From: Proluteimonas flavola
GTDB lineage: Bacteria > Pseudomonadota > Gammaproteobacteria > Xanthomonadales > Xanthomonadaceae
Direction: 5' to 3'
DNA length: 64,000 nucleotides
NCBI RefSeq assembly: GCF_021191705.1
Contig: NZ_JAIWPU010000012.1
Coordinates: 1-64,000, forward strand
The stretch's first letter is position 1; every line of letters begins with the position of its first letter. Both the position numbers and the translations under genes were made by a program. Below are positions 23,117 through 36,215 of this stretch, in pieces. The notes below the pieces were generated by a model that was not told the DNA's origin, did no database searches, and saw only the letters and a program-made list of their open reading frames with translations.

Positions 23117-23413
23117 TCAGCGAAGCAATGCCACCGCCGCGCACGCCGCCACGATTGCCAGTGATGGCCACTGCATCGGCAAAAAGAAAAAGTGGTGGCG
23201 CGCAGCACGCTCACCGACGGGGAGTGCGCCACGATTGAGCAGAAAACCCAACACGACGTTGATGGCCGCACCGATGCCACAGCCCAACAGGAACCACGAC
23301 AAGGTGATGTTGCCTTTCGCGGCGCTCGGGTCGGGCCACAACCACATCAGCAGCAGCAGCGTGGCGATGGGTGTCAGCAGGGTCAGAATCCCTGCGCCTC
23401 GGTAGATGATCAT
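23117..23413 (-). CDS. Small three-helix membrane protein
   Basis: A 98-residue hydrophobic protein that I cannot name. Three membrane helices are predicted at about residues 6-26 (ILTLLTPIATLLLLMWLW), 40-59 (WFLLGCGIGAAINVVLGFLL) and 80-97 (WPSLAIVAACAAVALL). A charged stretch with two His and three Phe (ARHHFFFLP) lies before the last helix. ATG at 23413 has AGGA about 8 bases upstream. It is bracketed by inverted copies of the hexamer-type repeat, so it may sit in a repeat-rich, mobile stretch of the chromosome. The pattern resembles small uncharacterised proteins seen in proteobacteria; function is unknown. Confidence 0.7.
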   Translation of the reverse strand: MIIYRGAGILTLLTPIATLLLLMWLWPDPSAAKGNITLSWFLLGCGIGAAINVVLGFLLNRGALPVGERAARHHFFFLPMQWPSLAIVAACAAVALLR

Positions 23414-23690
23414 GGGGTGTCCTGCGGTGCTGCGCCGAACGGCGGGCCGGCATCGTACAGCGCTCGAGGGGCCGACGGCGATCAGCGTGGTGCGCTGGTG
23501 TTCGTTGCGACAGGCGGCGGGCCGCTGCGCGCTTCTCGGTCGACTGAAGTCGAAAGCGTGGAGCCAGAACCAAAGCGAAGCCGAAGCCAGATCGAGATGG
23601 ATATCCGCCTTACCGCATGCGTCTATCGAAAGCCGCAGGCATAACCGCACGAGGTCTCGGAACTCGCCGGATCCGCGCGTGCGCCCACGC

Positions 23691-23854
23691 GCCTAGTGTC
23701 GCGTCACGTATCAGATGTCGCAGGCTGCGCGCCGCGATCGGCGTGCAGCGCAAGGCGCCTGGCGCAGCCAATACCGACCGTCTTGGCAAGCCAGGCAACG
23801 CAGCGATGCGCGCCGAGGGCAAGTGCAGACCGGCATCTGATGCGTGACGCGACA

Positions 23855-23860
<6 letters not shown>
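23691..23860. mobile_element. MITE-like element with 28-bp terminal inverted repeats
   Basis: The 28 bases at 23691-23718 (GCCTAGTGTCGCGTCACG at the start) and 23833-23860 are inverted copies with one mismatch in the first 28 positions apart from the last base. The 170-base element has no transposase gene. Its right end supplies the TAG stop codon of epmA. A CTAG or TA may be the duplicated target. Confidence 0.65.
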
Positions 23861-27769
<3,909 letters not shown>

Positions 27770-27778
27770 GGGCCGGGC

Positions 27779-28531
27779 TTACCAGCGCGGGCTGCGCGTG
27801 ACCGGCGGGACTTCGTGTTCGCGATCCCAGCTGCGCAGTTCGTCGCGCAGGCCGGCGATGCGCTGGCGGCCCAGCGCGTTGCGCTGTTCGTCGAGCAGCA
27901 CGCCGTCGAGCAGTTCGGCCATGCGCTCGGCGGTCGGCAGCATCGCGTCCCACGCATCGAGCGCGCGGACCGGCGCCGGCAGGGTCAGGAAGAACGCGAC
28001 CGCCGGGGTTTCGAGGCCCTGGATCTCGCTCATGTCGAAGCTGCCGGGGCTGCGGATGTTGGCGACGCTGAAGATCGGGCCGCGCTCGGGGTGGCCGTCG
28101 ACCAGGCGGTGGAACACGTTCATGTGGCCGTAGGTCAGCCCGGTCTTCTCGGCGGCGACCACGATGTCCGGGCCGCGCAGCACGTTGCCGGCGCGCGCGG
28201 CGATGTAGAGGGTCACGATCTTGTCGAAGTCGTCGCTGGTGCGCTTGCCCAGTTCGCTGTTGGGCGAGACGGCGCCGACGGTCTGGTCGAGCAGGTCCAT
28301 TTCCGCCTGCACCGCATCGGTGTCGCCTTCGGCACGCGGCACGCCGGCTTCGCCGAGATCCTGTTCCAGCTGCGCGCCGAGCGTGGGCTCCAGGCGCTGC
28401 TCGCGATCGTCGGTGCTGGCGACACGGCGACCCTGTCCGCTGCGCGGGCGAGTGCCGAAATACCACATGGCGCCCATCAGCAGCAGGCCTGCGACCAGGA
28501 TTCCGATACGCATCATCCAGTCGTCGGTCAT
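27779..28531 (-). CDS. zipA: Cell division protein ZipA
   Basis: A 250-residue inner-membrane protein that tethers FtsZ filaments to the membrane at the division site. A single N-terminal membrane helix (about residues 6-25, GILVAGLLLMGAMWYF) is followed by a charged linker and a C-terminal ZipA FtsZ-binding domain from about residue 105 (DKIVTLYIAARAGNVLRGPDI). The linker is short compared with E. coli ZipA (328 residues). The ATG at 28531 puts the helix at the extreme N-terminus as the family requires. It lies 112 bases downstream of smc and just upstream of fosX and ligA. Confidence 0.93.
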   Translation of the reverse strand: MTDDWMMRIGILVAGLLLMGAMWYFGTRPRSGQGRRVASTDDREQRLEPTLGAQLEQDLGEAGVPRAEGDTDAVQAEMDLLDQTVGAVSPNSELGKRTSDDFDKIVTLYIAARAGNVLRGPDIVVAAEKTGLTYGHMNVFHRLVDGHPERGPIFSVANIRSPGSFDMSEIQGLETPAVAFFLTLPAPVRALDAWDAMLPTAERMAELLDGVLLDEQRNALGRQRIAGLRDELRSWDREHEVPPVTRSPRW

Positions 28532-28643
28532 TCGCGGTGTTCTCCTTCGGGGTCGTTCATTATGCGCAGGCGCCGGGTACGTTGGGCATGACAACCGTCG
28601 CCGGGCAAGTCGTGCCAACGGTCGCGCCACATGATGACAGGGC

Positions 28644-31600
28644 CTATGCCGCCCCGGCCAGTCGCGCGGCTTCGGCCAGATCGACCGAGACCAGCCGGCT
28701 CACGCCCGGCTCGCGCATGGTCACGCCGCTGAGCTGGGACGCCGCTTCCATCGTCGCCTTGTTGTGGCTGACGAACAGGAACTGCACCTGCTCGCTCATC
28801 TCCTTGACCATCGCGGTGAAGCGGCCGACGTTGGCCTCGTCCAGTGGCGCGTCCACCTCGTCGAGCAGGCAGAACGGCGCGGGATTGAGCTGGAAGATCG
28901 AGAACACCAGCGCGACCGCGGTCATCGCCTTCTCGCCGCCGGACAGCAGCGAGATGTTGGACACGCGCTTGCCGGGCGGCCGCGCCATGATCGCGACGCC
29001 GGTATCGAGCAGGTCTTCCCCGGTCAGTTCCAGATACGCATGCCCGCCACCGAACAGGCGCGGATAGAGCGCCTGCACGCCGGCGTTGACCTTGTCGAAG
29101 GTGTCCTTGAAGCGGCCGCGGGTCTCGCGGTCGATCTTGCGGATCGCCTCTTCCAGCGTCTCCAGCGCCGAGTTGAGATCGGCGTCCTGCGCGTCGAGGT
29201 ATTCCTTGCGCTGCGCGGCTTCGGCATGCTCGGCGATCGCGGCGAGGTTGACCGGCTCCAGCCGGCGCAGGCGCGCGTCGAAGTCGGTGACGATCTTTTC
29301 CCAGTCCCTGGCATTGGCCGCGTCTTCGAGACCGTTCAACACCTCGTCGACGACGAAGCCGGCTTCGACCACCTGCGCGGCCAGCTGGTCGGCGGCGATC
29401 ACCAGCGCCTGCTGGTCGAGGCGGCGCTGAGAGATCGCTTCGCGCTGGGTCAGTGCCTGCGCGTCGCGCTGCTGGCGGACCTGCTCGAAGCTGCGCAGTT
29501 CGTTGTCCACGCCTTCCAGGGCGGACCGTGCCTGCGCCAGCGCGCGCTCGGTGCGCACGCGTTCTTCCAGCGCGACCTGGCGCTGCTGCTCCAGCGTATC
29601 GACCGGCGAATCGCCCGTCGCCAGCTGCGCCGACAGTTCGCCGAGGCGGCTGTCGATCTGGCCGCGCTGGCCGCCCATGCGCGCGAGCGCCTGGGTCAGC
29701 GAGGTGATCTGGGCGCGCTGGGATTCGATCGTCAGCGCAAGCGCGTGCGCGGTATCGCGCGATTCGCGCGCGGCCGATCGCAGCTGGTCGCGGGCCTCGA
29801 CCAGGCCGCGCCGCTCGGCTTCGAGCGCGGCGCGTGCGGCCTCGAACTCGCCCATGCGCTCGACCGCGTCTTCCAGCCGCCCCCGCGCGTCGCGTGCCTG
29901 CTGGGCGGCGGTGTCGAGGGTTTCGTGCAACTGGGCGAGATCGGCGTCGATGCGCTCGATGCGATTGCGCGCCGCCTCCACCCGGCCCTGCTGGCTCTGC
30001 ACCTGGCCGGCGAGTTCGGAGACGCCGCGATGCGCGACATACAGAGCGCGCTGCGCGTCCTCGCGCTGCTGTTCCACGCCGAGCAGTTGCTCGCGGCCCT
30101 GGGCAATGCGCGCCTCCAGCGCCTGTTCCTGATCCTGCAGGGTCGCGATCGTCTCGCGCAGCGACTGGATCTCGCGTTCGCGCAACAGCGCGCCCTGCTT
30201 CGCCGCGCCCGAGCGCGACACCCGCACCCAGCCGGCGCCGAGGCGTTCGCCGCTGCGGGTGATCACCGAATCGCCATCGCCCAGGCCCGCCTGCAGCGCG
30301 CGCGCCTCGGCCAGGGTCTCAGCCACGTGCAGGCGTGCGAGCAGCCGGCGGATCGCCAGCGGGCCCTGCACCTTGGCCGCCAGCGAGGTCGGCGTGAAGG
30401 CTTCATCGCCGGTCTCACTCGAGACCAGCGCCAGCCGGCTTTCGCCGAGTTCGCCGAGCGCGTCGACCAGTTCGGCGGGCACACCGTCGCCTTCGACCAG
30501 CACGCCTTCGATCAGCTGCCCGAGCGCGCTTTCGACTGCGAACTCCCAACCCGATTCCACCCGCAGCCGCTCGCCGACGCGCGCAGAGGAATCCAGCCCG
30601 CGCTGGCGCAGCCATTCGACCGCCGCGCCCTGCTCCTGGCCGAGTGCCGCGTTCTGCAGGGTTTCCAGCGACGACAAGCGGCCGCGCGCTTCCTGCGCCT
30701 GCTTGCGGACGACGGAGAGTTCTTCCTGCGCGCCGCGCTGTGCGTCCTGCAGATCGACCGCCGCGGCCTTGCGCGTTTCCAGGTCGTCGCCGAGCGTGTC
30801 CAGCGCGGCCTTCTGTTCGTCGTGGCGGATCTGCAGATCGGCGAAGGCCTCGCTCAGCGCCTCGAGATCGAGCCCGCCGCGTTCGGCCTGCAACTGCTCG
30901 CGGCGGCGATCGGCTTCGAGCGACTGCCTGTCCAGATAGTCGACGCGGGTGCGCTCGACGTCGCCTTCGCGGGCCGCCTCGCCCTGCTCGCGGTTGTGGG
31001 TTTCCCAGCGCGTCTGCCAGTCGGCGAGCGCGGTCTCGGCCTCGCGCAGCATGTCCTGGCGTACGGCGTCGTCGTCCTGCAGCTGCGCGAGCTGCGGTTC
31101 GGCGTCGGCGATGCTCTCGTGCAGGGTATCGAGCCGCAGCTGGTCCTGGTCGATGTGTTCGCCGATCTCGGCCAGCTGCGCCTGCGCTTCGTCCCGGGCC
31201 TTGAGCAGGCGCGCCGACAATTCGCGCTGATGCTGGATCTGCTGCTCGACGCGGGCCAGCGCGCCGCTGACTTCGTAGCTTTCGGCCTGCGCGCGGCTGA
31301 GGCCTTCGCTGGCTTCGTGGCGACGCTCGCGGCCGGTTTCCAGTTCGCGCTCGGCTTCGCGCTGCTCGGCGATGATCTGCTCGAGTTTGGTTTCTTCCTG
31401 GGCCAGACCCTCGCGCAGCGCGCGCAGACGCGAATCGAGCGTGCGCCATTCCAGCGCCTTCCACTGCGCGTCGCGGATCCGGCGCTCGGCCTGGATCGCG
31501 GTGTACTGCTCGGCCTGCTTCGCCTGCCGCGCGAGATGCTGCAGCTGCTTGCCCACTTCCTCGCGCAGGTCGCTGAGGCGGTCGAGGTTCTCGCGAGTGT

Positions 31601-32156
31601 GGCGGATGCGGGTCTCGGTTTCCTTGCGGCGCTCCTTGTACTTGGAGATGCCCGCCGCTTCCTCCAGATAGACGCGCAGCTCCTCGGGCTTGGCGTCGAT
31701 GATCTGGCTGATCATGCCCTGCTCGATGATCGAGTAGCTGCGCGGACCCAGGCCGGTGCCGAGGAACAGATCGGTGATGTCGCGGCGGCGGCACTTGGTG
31801 CCGTTGAGGTAGTAGCCGCTCTGGCCGTCGCGGCTGACGGTGCGCTTGACCGAGATCTCGTTGAACGCGGCGAATTCGCCGGCGATCGTGTGATCGGAGT
31901 TGTCGAACACCAGTTCGACCATCGCCTGCGACACCGGCTTGCGCGCGGTGGAGCCGGCGAAGATCACGTCGGTCAGCGAGTCGCCGCGCAGCCGGCTGGC
32001 CGAGGACTCGCCCATGACCCAGCGCACCGCATCGATGATGTTCGACTTGCCGCAGCCGTTGGGGCCCACCACGCCGGTCATGTTGGTCGGCAGGTGCAGC
32101 GTGGTCGGATCGACGAAGGATTTGAAACCGGCGAGCTTGATCGTGGACAGGCGCAT
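28644..32156 (-). CDS. smc: Chromosome segregation ATPase SMC
   Basis: A 1170-residue structural maintenance of chromosomes protein. The N-terminal head has P-loop GPNGCGKSN (31-39). Two long coiled coils, rich in Glu, Arg, Gln and Leu, flank a hinge at about residues 520-630 (EFAVESALGQLIEGVLVEG). The C-terminal head carries the signature LLSGGEKAMTA and Walker B FCLLDEVDAPLDE. It forms a DNA-loop-extruding complex with ScpA and ScpB, whose genes are about 21 kb away in this window rather than adjacent. It leads the smc-zipA-fosX-ligA-epmA series. A -10-like TATACT lies about 135 bases upstream. Confidence 0.97.
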   Translation of the reverse strand: MRLSTIKLAGFKSFVDPTTLHLPTNMTGVVGPNGCGKSNIIDAVRWVMGESSASRLRGDSLTDVIFAGSTARKPVSQAMVELVFDNSDHTIAGEFAAFNEISVKRTVSRDGQSGYYLNGTKCRRRDITDLFLGTGLGPRSYSIIEQGMISQIIDAKPEELRVYLEEAAGISKYKERRKETETRIRHTRENLDRLSDLREEVGKQLQHLARQAKQAEQYTAIQAERRIRDAQWKALEWRTLDSRLRALREGLAQEETKLEQIIAEQREAERELETGRERRHEASEGLSRAQAESYEVSGALARVEQQIQHQRELSARLLKARDEAQAQLAEIGEHIDQDQLRLDTLHESIADAEPQLAQLQDDDAVRQDMLREAETALADWQTRWETHNREQGEAAREGDVERTRVDYLDRQSLEADRRREQLQAERGGLDLEALSEAFADLQIRHDEQKAALDTLGDDLETRKAAAVDLQDAQRGAQEELSVVRKQAQEARGRLSSLETLQNAALGQEQGAAVEWLRQRGLDSSARVGERLRVESGWEFAVESALGQLIEGVLVEGDGVPAELVDALGELGESRLALVSSETGDEAFTPTSLAAKVQGPLAIRRLLARLHVAETLAEARALQAGLGDGDSVITRSGERLGAGWVRVSRSGAAKQGALLREREIQSLRETIATLQDQEQALEARIAQGREQLLGVEQQREDAQRALYVAHRGVSELAGQVQSQQGRVEAARNRIERIDADLAQLHETLDTAAQQARDARGRLEDAVERMGEFEAARAALEAERRGLVEARDQLRSAARESRDTAHALALTIESQRAQITSLTQALARMGGQRGQIDSRLGELSAQLATGDSPVDTLEQQRQVALEERVRTERALAQARSALEGVDNELRSFEQVRQQRDAQALTQREAISQRRLDQQALVIAADQLAAQVVEAGFVVDEVLNGLEDAANARDWEKIVTDFDARLRRLEPVNLAAIAEHAEAAQRKEYLDAQDADLNSALETLEEAIRKIDRETRGRFKDTFDKVNAGVQALYPRLFGGGHAYLELTGEDLLDTGVAIMARPPGKRVSNISLLSGGEKAMTAVALVFSIFQLNPAPFCLLDEVDAPLDEANVGRFTAMVKEMSEQVQFLFVSHNKATMEAASQLSGVTMREPGVSRLVSVDLAEAARLAGAA

Positions 32157-32290
32157 GCGGGCTTTGGTGGCCTCTTGGCGCCCGTCAGGGCGCGATGGAA
32201 GATGGATAGCGTGTCATGCGATACGCGAAATTTCCATCGCAAGCGGTTGATTCCACAAGAATGGGGCGCCGCTCGCGCGCGCAAGCGGTC

Positions 32291-32296
32291 AGTATA
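32291..32296 (-). promoter_or_regulatory. Possible -10 element upstream of smc
   Basis: Minus-strand TATACT is a near-perfect -10 hexamer in otherwise GC-rich sequence, giving a leader of about 125 bases for smc. No good -35 hexamer is seen at 16-18 bases, so confidence is limited. Confidence 0.35.
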
Positions 32297-32355
32297 GCGA
32301 GCCCGCGCCGCCTCGGCAGAAGGCGGATATCCCACGCGCCCCGCGACTAGGCAGC

Positions 32356-32378
32356 CCTCCCCCGCGCCGCGGGGGAGG
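32356..32378 (-). terminator. Hairpin downstream of the UgpC-type ATPase gene
   Basis: CCTCCCCC and GGGGGAGG pair around GCGCCGC, 12 bases past the stop of the ATPase gene. No T-tract follows on the minus strand, so termination efficiency is uncertain. Confidence 0.5.
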
Positions 32379-32389
32379 AAGCAAAAGGC

Positions 32390-33487
32390 TCAACCCGCCC
32401 GCTGCACCAGCCGCTCGCCGGTCTCGACATCGAATGCATGCACGCGGCCGACGGGAATGGTCAGCGCCAGCGTCTCCCCCGGCACCGGCACGCGGTCGGG
32501 CGGCAGGCGCGCGATCAGGGCATGCGTGCCCAGGCGCAGGTTGACGAAGACTTCGCTGCCGACCGGCTCCACCACCTCGACCACCGGCGACAGCGACGCG
32601 TCGGCGTTACTGGCCGGCAGCAGGTGTTCGGGCCGGATGCCCAGATCGACGGTGCGGCCATTCCACCCGTCCGGGAAGCCTGCATCGCCAAGCGCGAGCG
32701 TGACGCGCTCGCCTGCATCGAAGATCCAGCCGTCCGCGCCCTGCGCCAGCGATCCGCGCAGCACGTTCATCGCAGGACTGCCGAGGAAGGTCGCGACGAA
32801 CAGGTTCGCCGGCCGCTCGTACAGCGCCATCGGCGTGTCGATCTGCTGGATGTGGCCGTCCTTGAGCACGACGATGCGCTGGCCCAGCGTCATCGCCTCG
32901 ATCTGGTCGTGGGTGACGTAGATCATCGTCGTGCCCAGCTTGCGATGCAGCCGCGCGATTTCGACGCGCATGCCGCTGCGCAGCTTGGCGTCGAGGTTGG
33001 ACAGCGGCTCGTCGAGCAGGAACACCTGCGGCTGGCGGACCAGCGCGCGGCCCAGCGCGACACGCTGGCGCTGGCCGCCCGAGAGCTGGCCGGGCTTGCG
33101 GTCGAGCACCTTGTCGAGCTCCAGCACCTGCGCGGCTTCGTCCACGCGTGCGGCGATCCCGGCCTTCGACTGGCCGCGGAGCTTGAGACCGAACGCGAGG
33201 TTCTCGGCCACGCTCATGTGCGGATACAGCGCATAGCTTTGGAACACCATCGCGATGTCGCGGTCCTTCGGCGCCACCTCGTTGACCACGCGCGCGCCGA
33301 TGGTCAGCGTGCCGTCGCTGATCGCCTCCAGTCCCGCAACCATGCGCAGCAGCGTGGACTTGCCGCAGCCCGAGGGGCCCACCAGCACCAGCAGCTCGCC
33401 ATCGGCGACCTCGAAACTCGCGCCGGCCACACCGACGAAACCGTTGGGGTAGACCTTCCGTACCGCGTCGAACCGCACCTGTGCCAT
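32390..33487 (-). CDS. ugpC: Sugar ABC importer ATPase, MalK/UgpC family
   Basis: A 365-residue carbohydrate importer ATPase. Walker A is GPSGCGKST, the signature LSGGQRQR and Walker B VFLLDEPLSN. The C-terminal MalK-type regulatory/OB domain runs from about residue 235 (LGIRPEHLLP). ATG at 33487 begins the conserved MAQVRF start. No permease lies beside it. The only sugar permeases in the window, 10 kb away, have no ATPase of their own, so this is the likely motor for them. It is divergent from zwf, and a LacI-type operator lies in the shared promoter region. The 'ugp' name reflects family, not a glycerol-phosphate substrate. Confidence 0.93.
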   Translation of the reverse strand: MAQVRFDAVRKVYPNGFVGVAGASFEVADGELLVLVGPSGCGKSTLLRMVAGLEAISDGTLTIGARVVNEVAPKDRDIAMVFQSYALYPHMSVAENLAFGLKLRGQSKAGIAARVDEAAQVLELDKVLDRKPGQLSGGQRQRVALGRALVRQPQVFLLDEPLSNLDAKLRSGMRVEIARLHRKLGTTMIYVTHDQIEAMTLGQRIVVLKDGHIQQIDTPMALYERPANLFVATFLGSPAMNVLRGSLAQGADGWIFDAGERVTLALGDAGFPDGWNGRTVDLGIRPEHLLPASNADASLSPVVEVVEPVGSEVFVNLRLGTHALIARLPPDRVPVPGETLALTIPVGRVHAFDVETGERLVQRAG

Positions 33488-33580
33488 GCACGCTCCCGTG
33501 TGTCGCCAACCCGTCGTGGATCGCATCCTGTCGCCGGCTGCGTGAACCGCGCGCCGCGATGCAATTGCGCTATTCTGGCA

Positions 33581-33594
33581 TGTAATCGTTTCCA
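33581..33594. promoter_or_regulatory. LacI-family operator-like palindrome in the ugpC-zwf intergenic region
   Basis: TGTAATCGTTTCCA fits the pattern TGWAANCGNTTNCA of LacI/GalR-type operators. It differs by one base from the site before the LacI gene (52595) and by a few from the one before the glucanase operon (48262). It lies 94 bases upstream of ugpC and about 200 upstream of zwf. Confidence 0.65.
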
Positions 33595-33798
33595 ATCCAG
33601 CCGGCGCCCGTGCGGGAGGCACAGCGTGGTGCAACGAACGACAGGCTCCATCCGCGTACGCGCCGCATCGCGTGCGTCGGGTGACAGCGCTGGACATGTC
33701 CGGCCCGATGCCTTGCTGGCGTGGACGTTGCGATCTGCACGCCTCCGGCGACACACTCCGTGACTACCCCTCCCGAACCCGAGACGGTCCCGGCGCCC

Positions 33799-35220
33799 AT
33801 GCACGATTCCCTGCTGTTGTTCGGCGCCACCGGCGATCTGGCGCAACGCTATCTGTTCCCGTCCCTGCTGCATCTGCTGCGCGACCGGCTGCTGCCGGAC
33901 GCATTCCGCTTGATCGCGATCGCGCGCAGCGAGCACGACGACACCAGCTTCCGCGACTGGCTGCGCGGGCGTCTGGACGACGAGTACGACACGTCCCTGG
34001 TCGACGAGCTGCTGCGTCGCATCCAGTACGTACCGGTCGATCTCGGCGATGCCGATGCGATGGCGGCTTCGCTGTCGCGCTTCGCCGACCGTCCGGCGGT
34101 CAGTTATCTGTCGACGCCGCCGAACCTGTTCGCATCCGCATGCCGTGGGCTCAAGGCCGCCGGCCTGCTGGAAGCGCCGTCGCGGCTGGTGCTGGAGAAG
34201 CCGATCGGCCACGACCTGGCCAGCGCGCAGGAAATCGACGCGACGCTCAAGTCCGCGCTCGACGAGTCGCGGATCTTCCGTATCGACCATTACCTGGGCA
34301 AGGCGCCGGTGCAGAACCTGCTCGCGCTGCGTCTGGGCAACACGCTGCTGGAAGCGACGTGGGAGCGGCGCTGGATCGAGTCGGTCGACATCATCGTCGC
34401 CGAGACTGCCGGCGTGGACGGCCGTGAGGGTTACTACGCCGATTACGGCGCGCTGCGCGACATGGTGCAGAACCACATGCTGCAGCTGCTGGCGCTGATC
34501 GCGATGGAGCCGCCGGCGGCGATGGACACCGACAGCATCCGCGACGAGAAGCGCAAGGTACTGCGCGCACTGCGGCCGATGACGGCCGCCGATGCAGCAG
34601 CCGACAGCGTGCGTGGTCGCTACGGCCCCGGCGTGGTCGACGGCCAGGCCGTGCAGGGCTTCAAGCACGGTGGACGCGAGGACGTGGAAACCTTCGTCGG
34701 CCTGCGCGCGTGGATCGACAACTGGCGCTGGGCCGGCGTGCCGTTCCGGCTGGTCACCGGCAAGCGCATGCCCTCGCGCACCACCGAAGTCGTGGTGACC
34801 TTCAAACCGGTCACCCATTGGCTGTTCGGGCCGGGCGAGCGCAAGCGCGCGCGCGCCAACCAGTTGCGCGTGCGCCTGCAGCCGGAGGAAACGATCGAGC
34901 TTGGCCTGATGGGCAGTCTCGCCGCCTCCGAATGGGCCGCCAACGAACTGCAGCCGATGTCGCTGGATCTGGCGATGCTGCCGCCCAAGCGGCGCATCGC
35001 CTACGAGCGGCTGATGATCGATGCGCTCAAGGGCGACCAGACGCTGTTCGTGCGCGACGACGAGGTCGAGGCCGCCTGGCGCTGGATCGACAGTGTCAGC
35101 GCCGCATGGCGCGAGGCGGGCACGCCGGTGCGCGACTACCCGGCTGGCAGTTGGGGACCGGCCGAGGCGCAGCCGTTCCTGCCGCGCACCCTGACCAGCC
35201 CCAACGGCCGCAAATCGTGA
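33799..35220 (+). CDS. zwf: Glucose-6-phosphate 1-dehydrogenase
   Basis: A 473-residue cytosolic enzyme that oxidises glucose-6-phosphate to 6-phosphogluconolactone with NADP or NAD. The dinucleotide fold starts at FGATGDLAQR, EKPIGHD lies at 133-139 and the substrate-binding RIDHYLGK at 161-168. The start is uncertain: the frame is open from GTG 33721, with GTG 33760 and ATG 33799 as alternatives. ATG 33799 places the GxxGDLA motif at the usual distance from the N-terminus. It overlaps the glk start (GTGA), so it is translationally coupled to the glucokinase that makes its substrate. It heads the five-gene Entner-Doudoroff operon. Confidence 0.95.
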   Translation: MHDSLLLFGATGDLAQRYLFPSLLHLLRDRLLPDAFRLIAIARSEHDDTSFRDWLRGRLDDEYDTSLVDELLRRIQYVPVDLGDADAMAASLSRFADRPAVSYLSTPPNLFASACRGLKAAGLLEAPSRLVLEKPIGHDLASAQEIDATLKSALDESRIFRIDHYLGKAPVQNLLALRLGNTLLEATWERRWIESVDIIVAETAGVDGREGYYADYGALRDMVQNHMLQLLALIAMEPPAAMDTDSIRDEKRKVLRALRPMTAADAAADSVRGRYGPGVVDGQAVQGFKHGGREDVETFVGLRAWIDNWRWAGVPFRLVTGKRMPSRTTEVVVTFKPVTHWLFGPGERKRARANQLRVRLQPEETIELGLMGSLAASEWAANELQPMSLDLAMLPPKRRIAYERLMIDALKGDQTLFVRDDEVEAAWRWIDSVSAAWREAGTPVRDYPAGSWGPAEAQPFLPRTLTSPNGRKS

Positions 35221-36215
35221 CGGCTGCGCTCGCCCTGCTCGCCGACATCGGCGGCACCAATGCGCGCTTCGCGCTGGCCGACACCGCCAGCCCGACGCCG
35301 CTGCAGCTGGACACGGTCCGGATCTTTCCGGTCGCCGACTTCCCGTCGCTGGCCGATGCGGCCCTGCATTACCTCCAGGAAACCGGCCACGACGGCAAGG
35401 GCGCATTGCCGCGCGCGGTGCTCGCAGTCGCCGGCCGCGTCGATGGCGACGATGCACGCATCACCAACCATCCCTGGGTGATCTCGCGCACGCGCACGCA
35501 GCAGCGGCTCGGCATCGAAGACGTCGTGCTGACCAACGATTTCGCCGCGCAGGCGATGGCGATTCCACTGCTGCAGCCGAACGACTACGCCGCCATCGGC
35601 GGGGTTGCGTGGTCGGTGCCGAAGGAACCCGCCGGCCCGCTCACCTATGCGGTGATCGGTCCGGGCACCGGCCTGGGTGTGGGCGGCCTGGTGATCCGGG
35701 ACGGCAGGCACTACCCGCTCGAAACCGAAGGCGGCCACGTCAGTTTCCCGCCCGGCACGCCGGAGGAGACCGCGATCCTCGAACGCCTGTCGGCGCAGTT
35801 CGGCCGCGTCTCCAACGAGCGCCTGATCTGCGGTCCCGGCCTGGTCAACATCCACCGCGCATTGAGCGAGATCGCCGGTGTCGATCCTGGCCCGGTGCAG
35901 CCGGCCGACATCACCGCACGCGCTTCGGCCGGCGATGTCCTGTGCGGCCGGGCGGTCGACGTGTTCTGCGCGGTGTTCGGTGCGATTGCCGGCGATCTGG
36001 TACTCACGCTCGGTGCCTGGGACGGCGTGTTCCTGACCGGCGGCCTGGTGCCGAAGATGCTCGATTCGATCCGCCATTCCGGTTTCCGCCAGCGCTTCGA
36101 ACACAAGGGCCGGTTCTCGCCGAACATGGGCCGCGTGCCGAGCGTTGCGGTGCTGCACCCGCATGCGGGCCTGCTCGGCGCGGCCGCGATCGCCACCCGC
36201 AGGGCCATGACATGA
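35217..36215 (+). CDS. glk: Glucokinase
   Basis: A 332-residue hexokinase-fold enzyme of the bacterial Glk family that phosphorylates glucose with ATP. Visible signatures are the phosphate-binding DIGGTNARFAL near the N-terminus, TNDFAAQA with the catalytic Asp, GPGTGLGVGGL, and LETEGGHVSF. The start is GTG at 35217, which overlaps the zwf stop. Its 3' end overlaps pgl in the same way (ATGA at 36212). Placing glk within the operon means that free glucose released by the cluster's glycosidases can be committed to the Entner-Doudoroff route without a PTS. Confidence 0.95.
   Translation: MTAALALLADIGGTNARFALADTASPTPLQLDTVRIFPVADFPSLADAALHYLQETGHDGKGALPRAVLAVAGRVDGDDARITNHPWVISRTRTQQRLGIEDVVLTNDFAAQAMAIPLLQPNDYAAIGGVAWSVPKEPAGPLTYAVIGPGTGLGVGGLVIRDGRHYPLETEGGHVSFPPGTPEETAILERLSAQFGRVSNERLICGPGLVNIHRALSEIAGVDPGPVQPADITARASAGDVLCGRAVDVFCAVFGAIAGDLVLTLGAWDGVFLTGGLVPKMLDSIRHSGFRQRFEHKGRFSPNMGRVPSVAVLHPHAGLLGAAAIATRRAMT

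Noticed and set aside
22584..23405. A 273-codon plus-strand frame across the hexamer repeat
   Set aside because: Open only because of the six-base repeat; no domain, no ribosome site, and it overlaps the better-supported membrane-protein gene on the other strand.
28606..28622. A third TTGGCACGA sequence, upstream of zipA, resembling a sigma-54 promoter
   Set aside because: The -24-like box is present, but the following TTGC is two bases too close, so the GG-GC spacing is wrong.
28764..32297. A 1177-codon plus-strand open frame opposite smc
   Set aside because: Antisense shadow of smc; its composition mirrors the coiled-coil codons and shows no motif.
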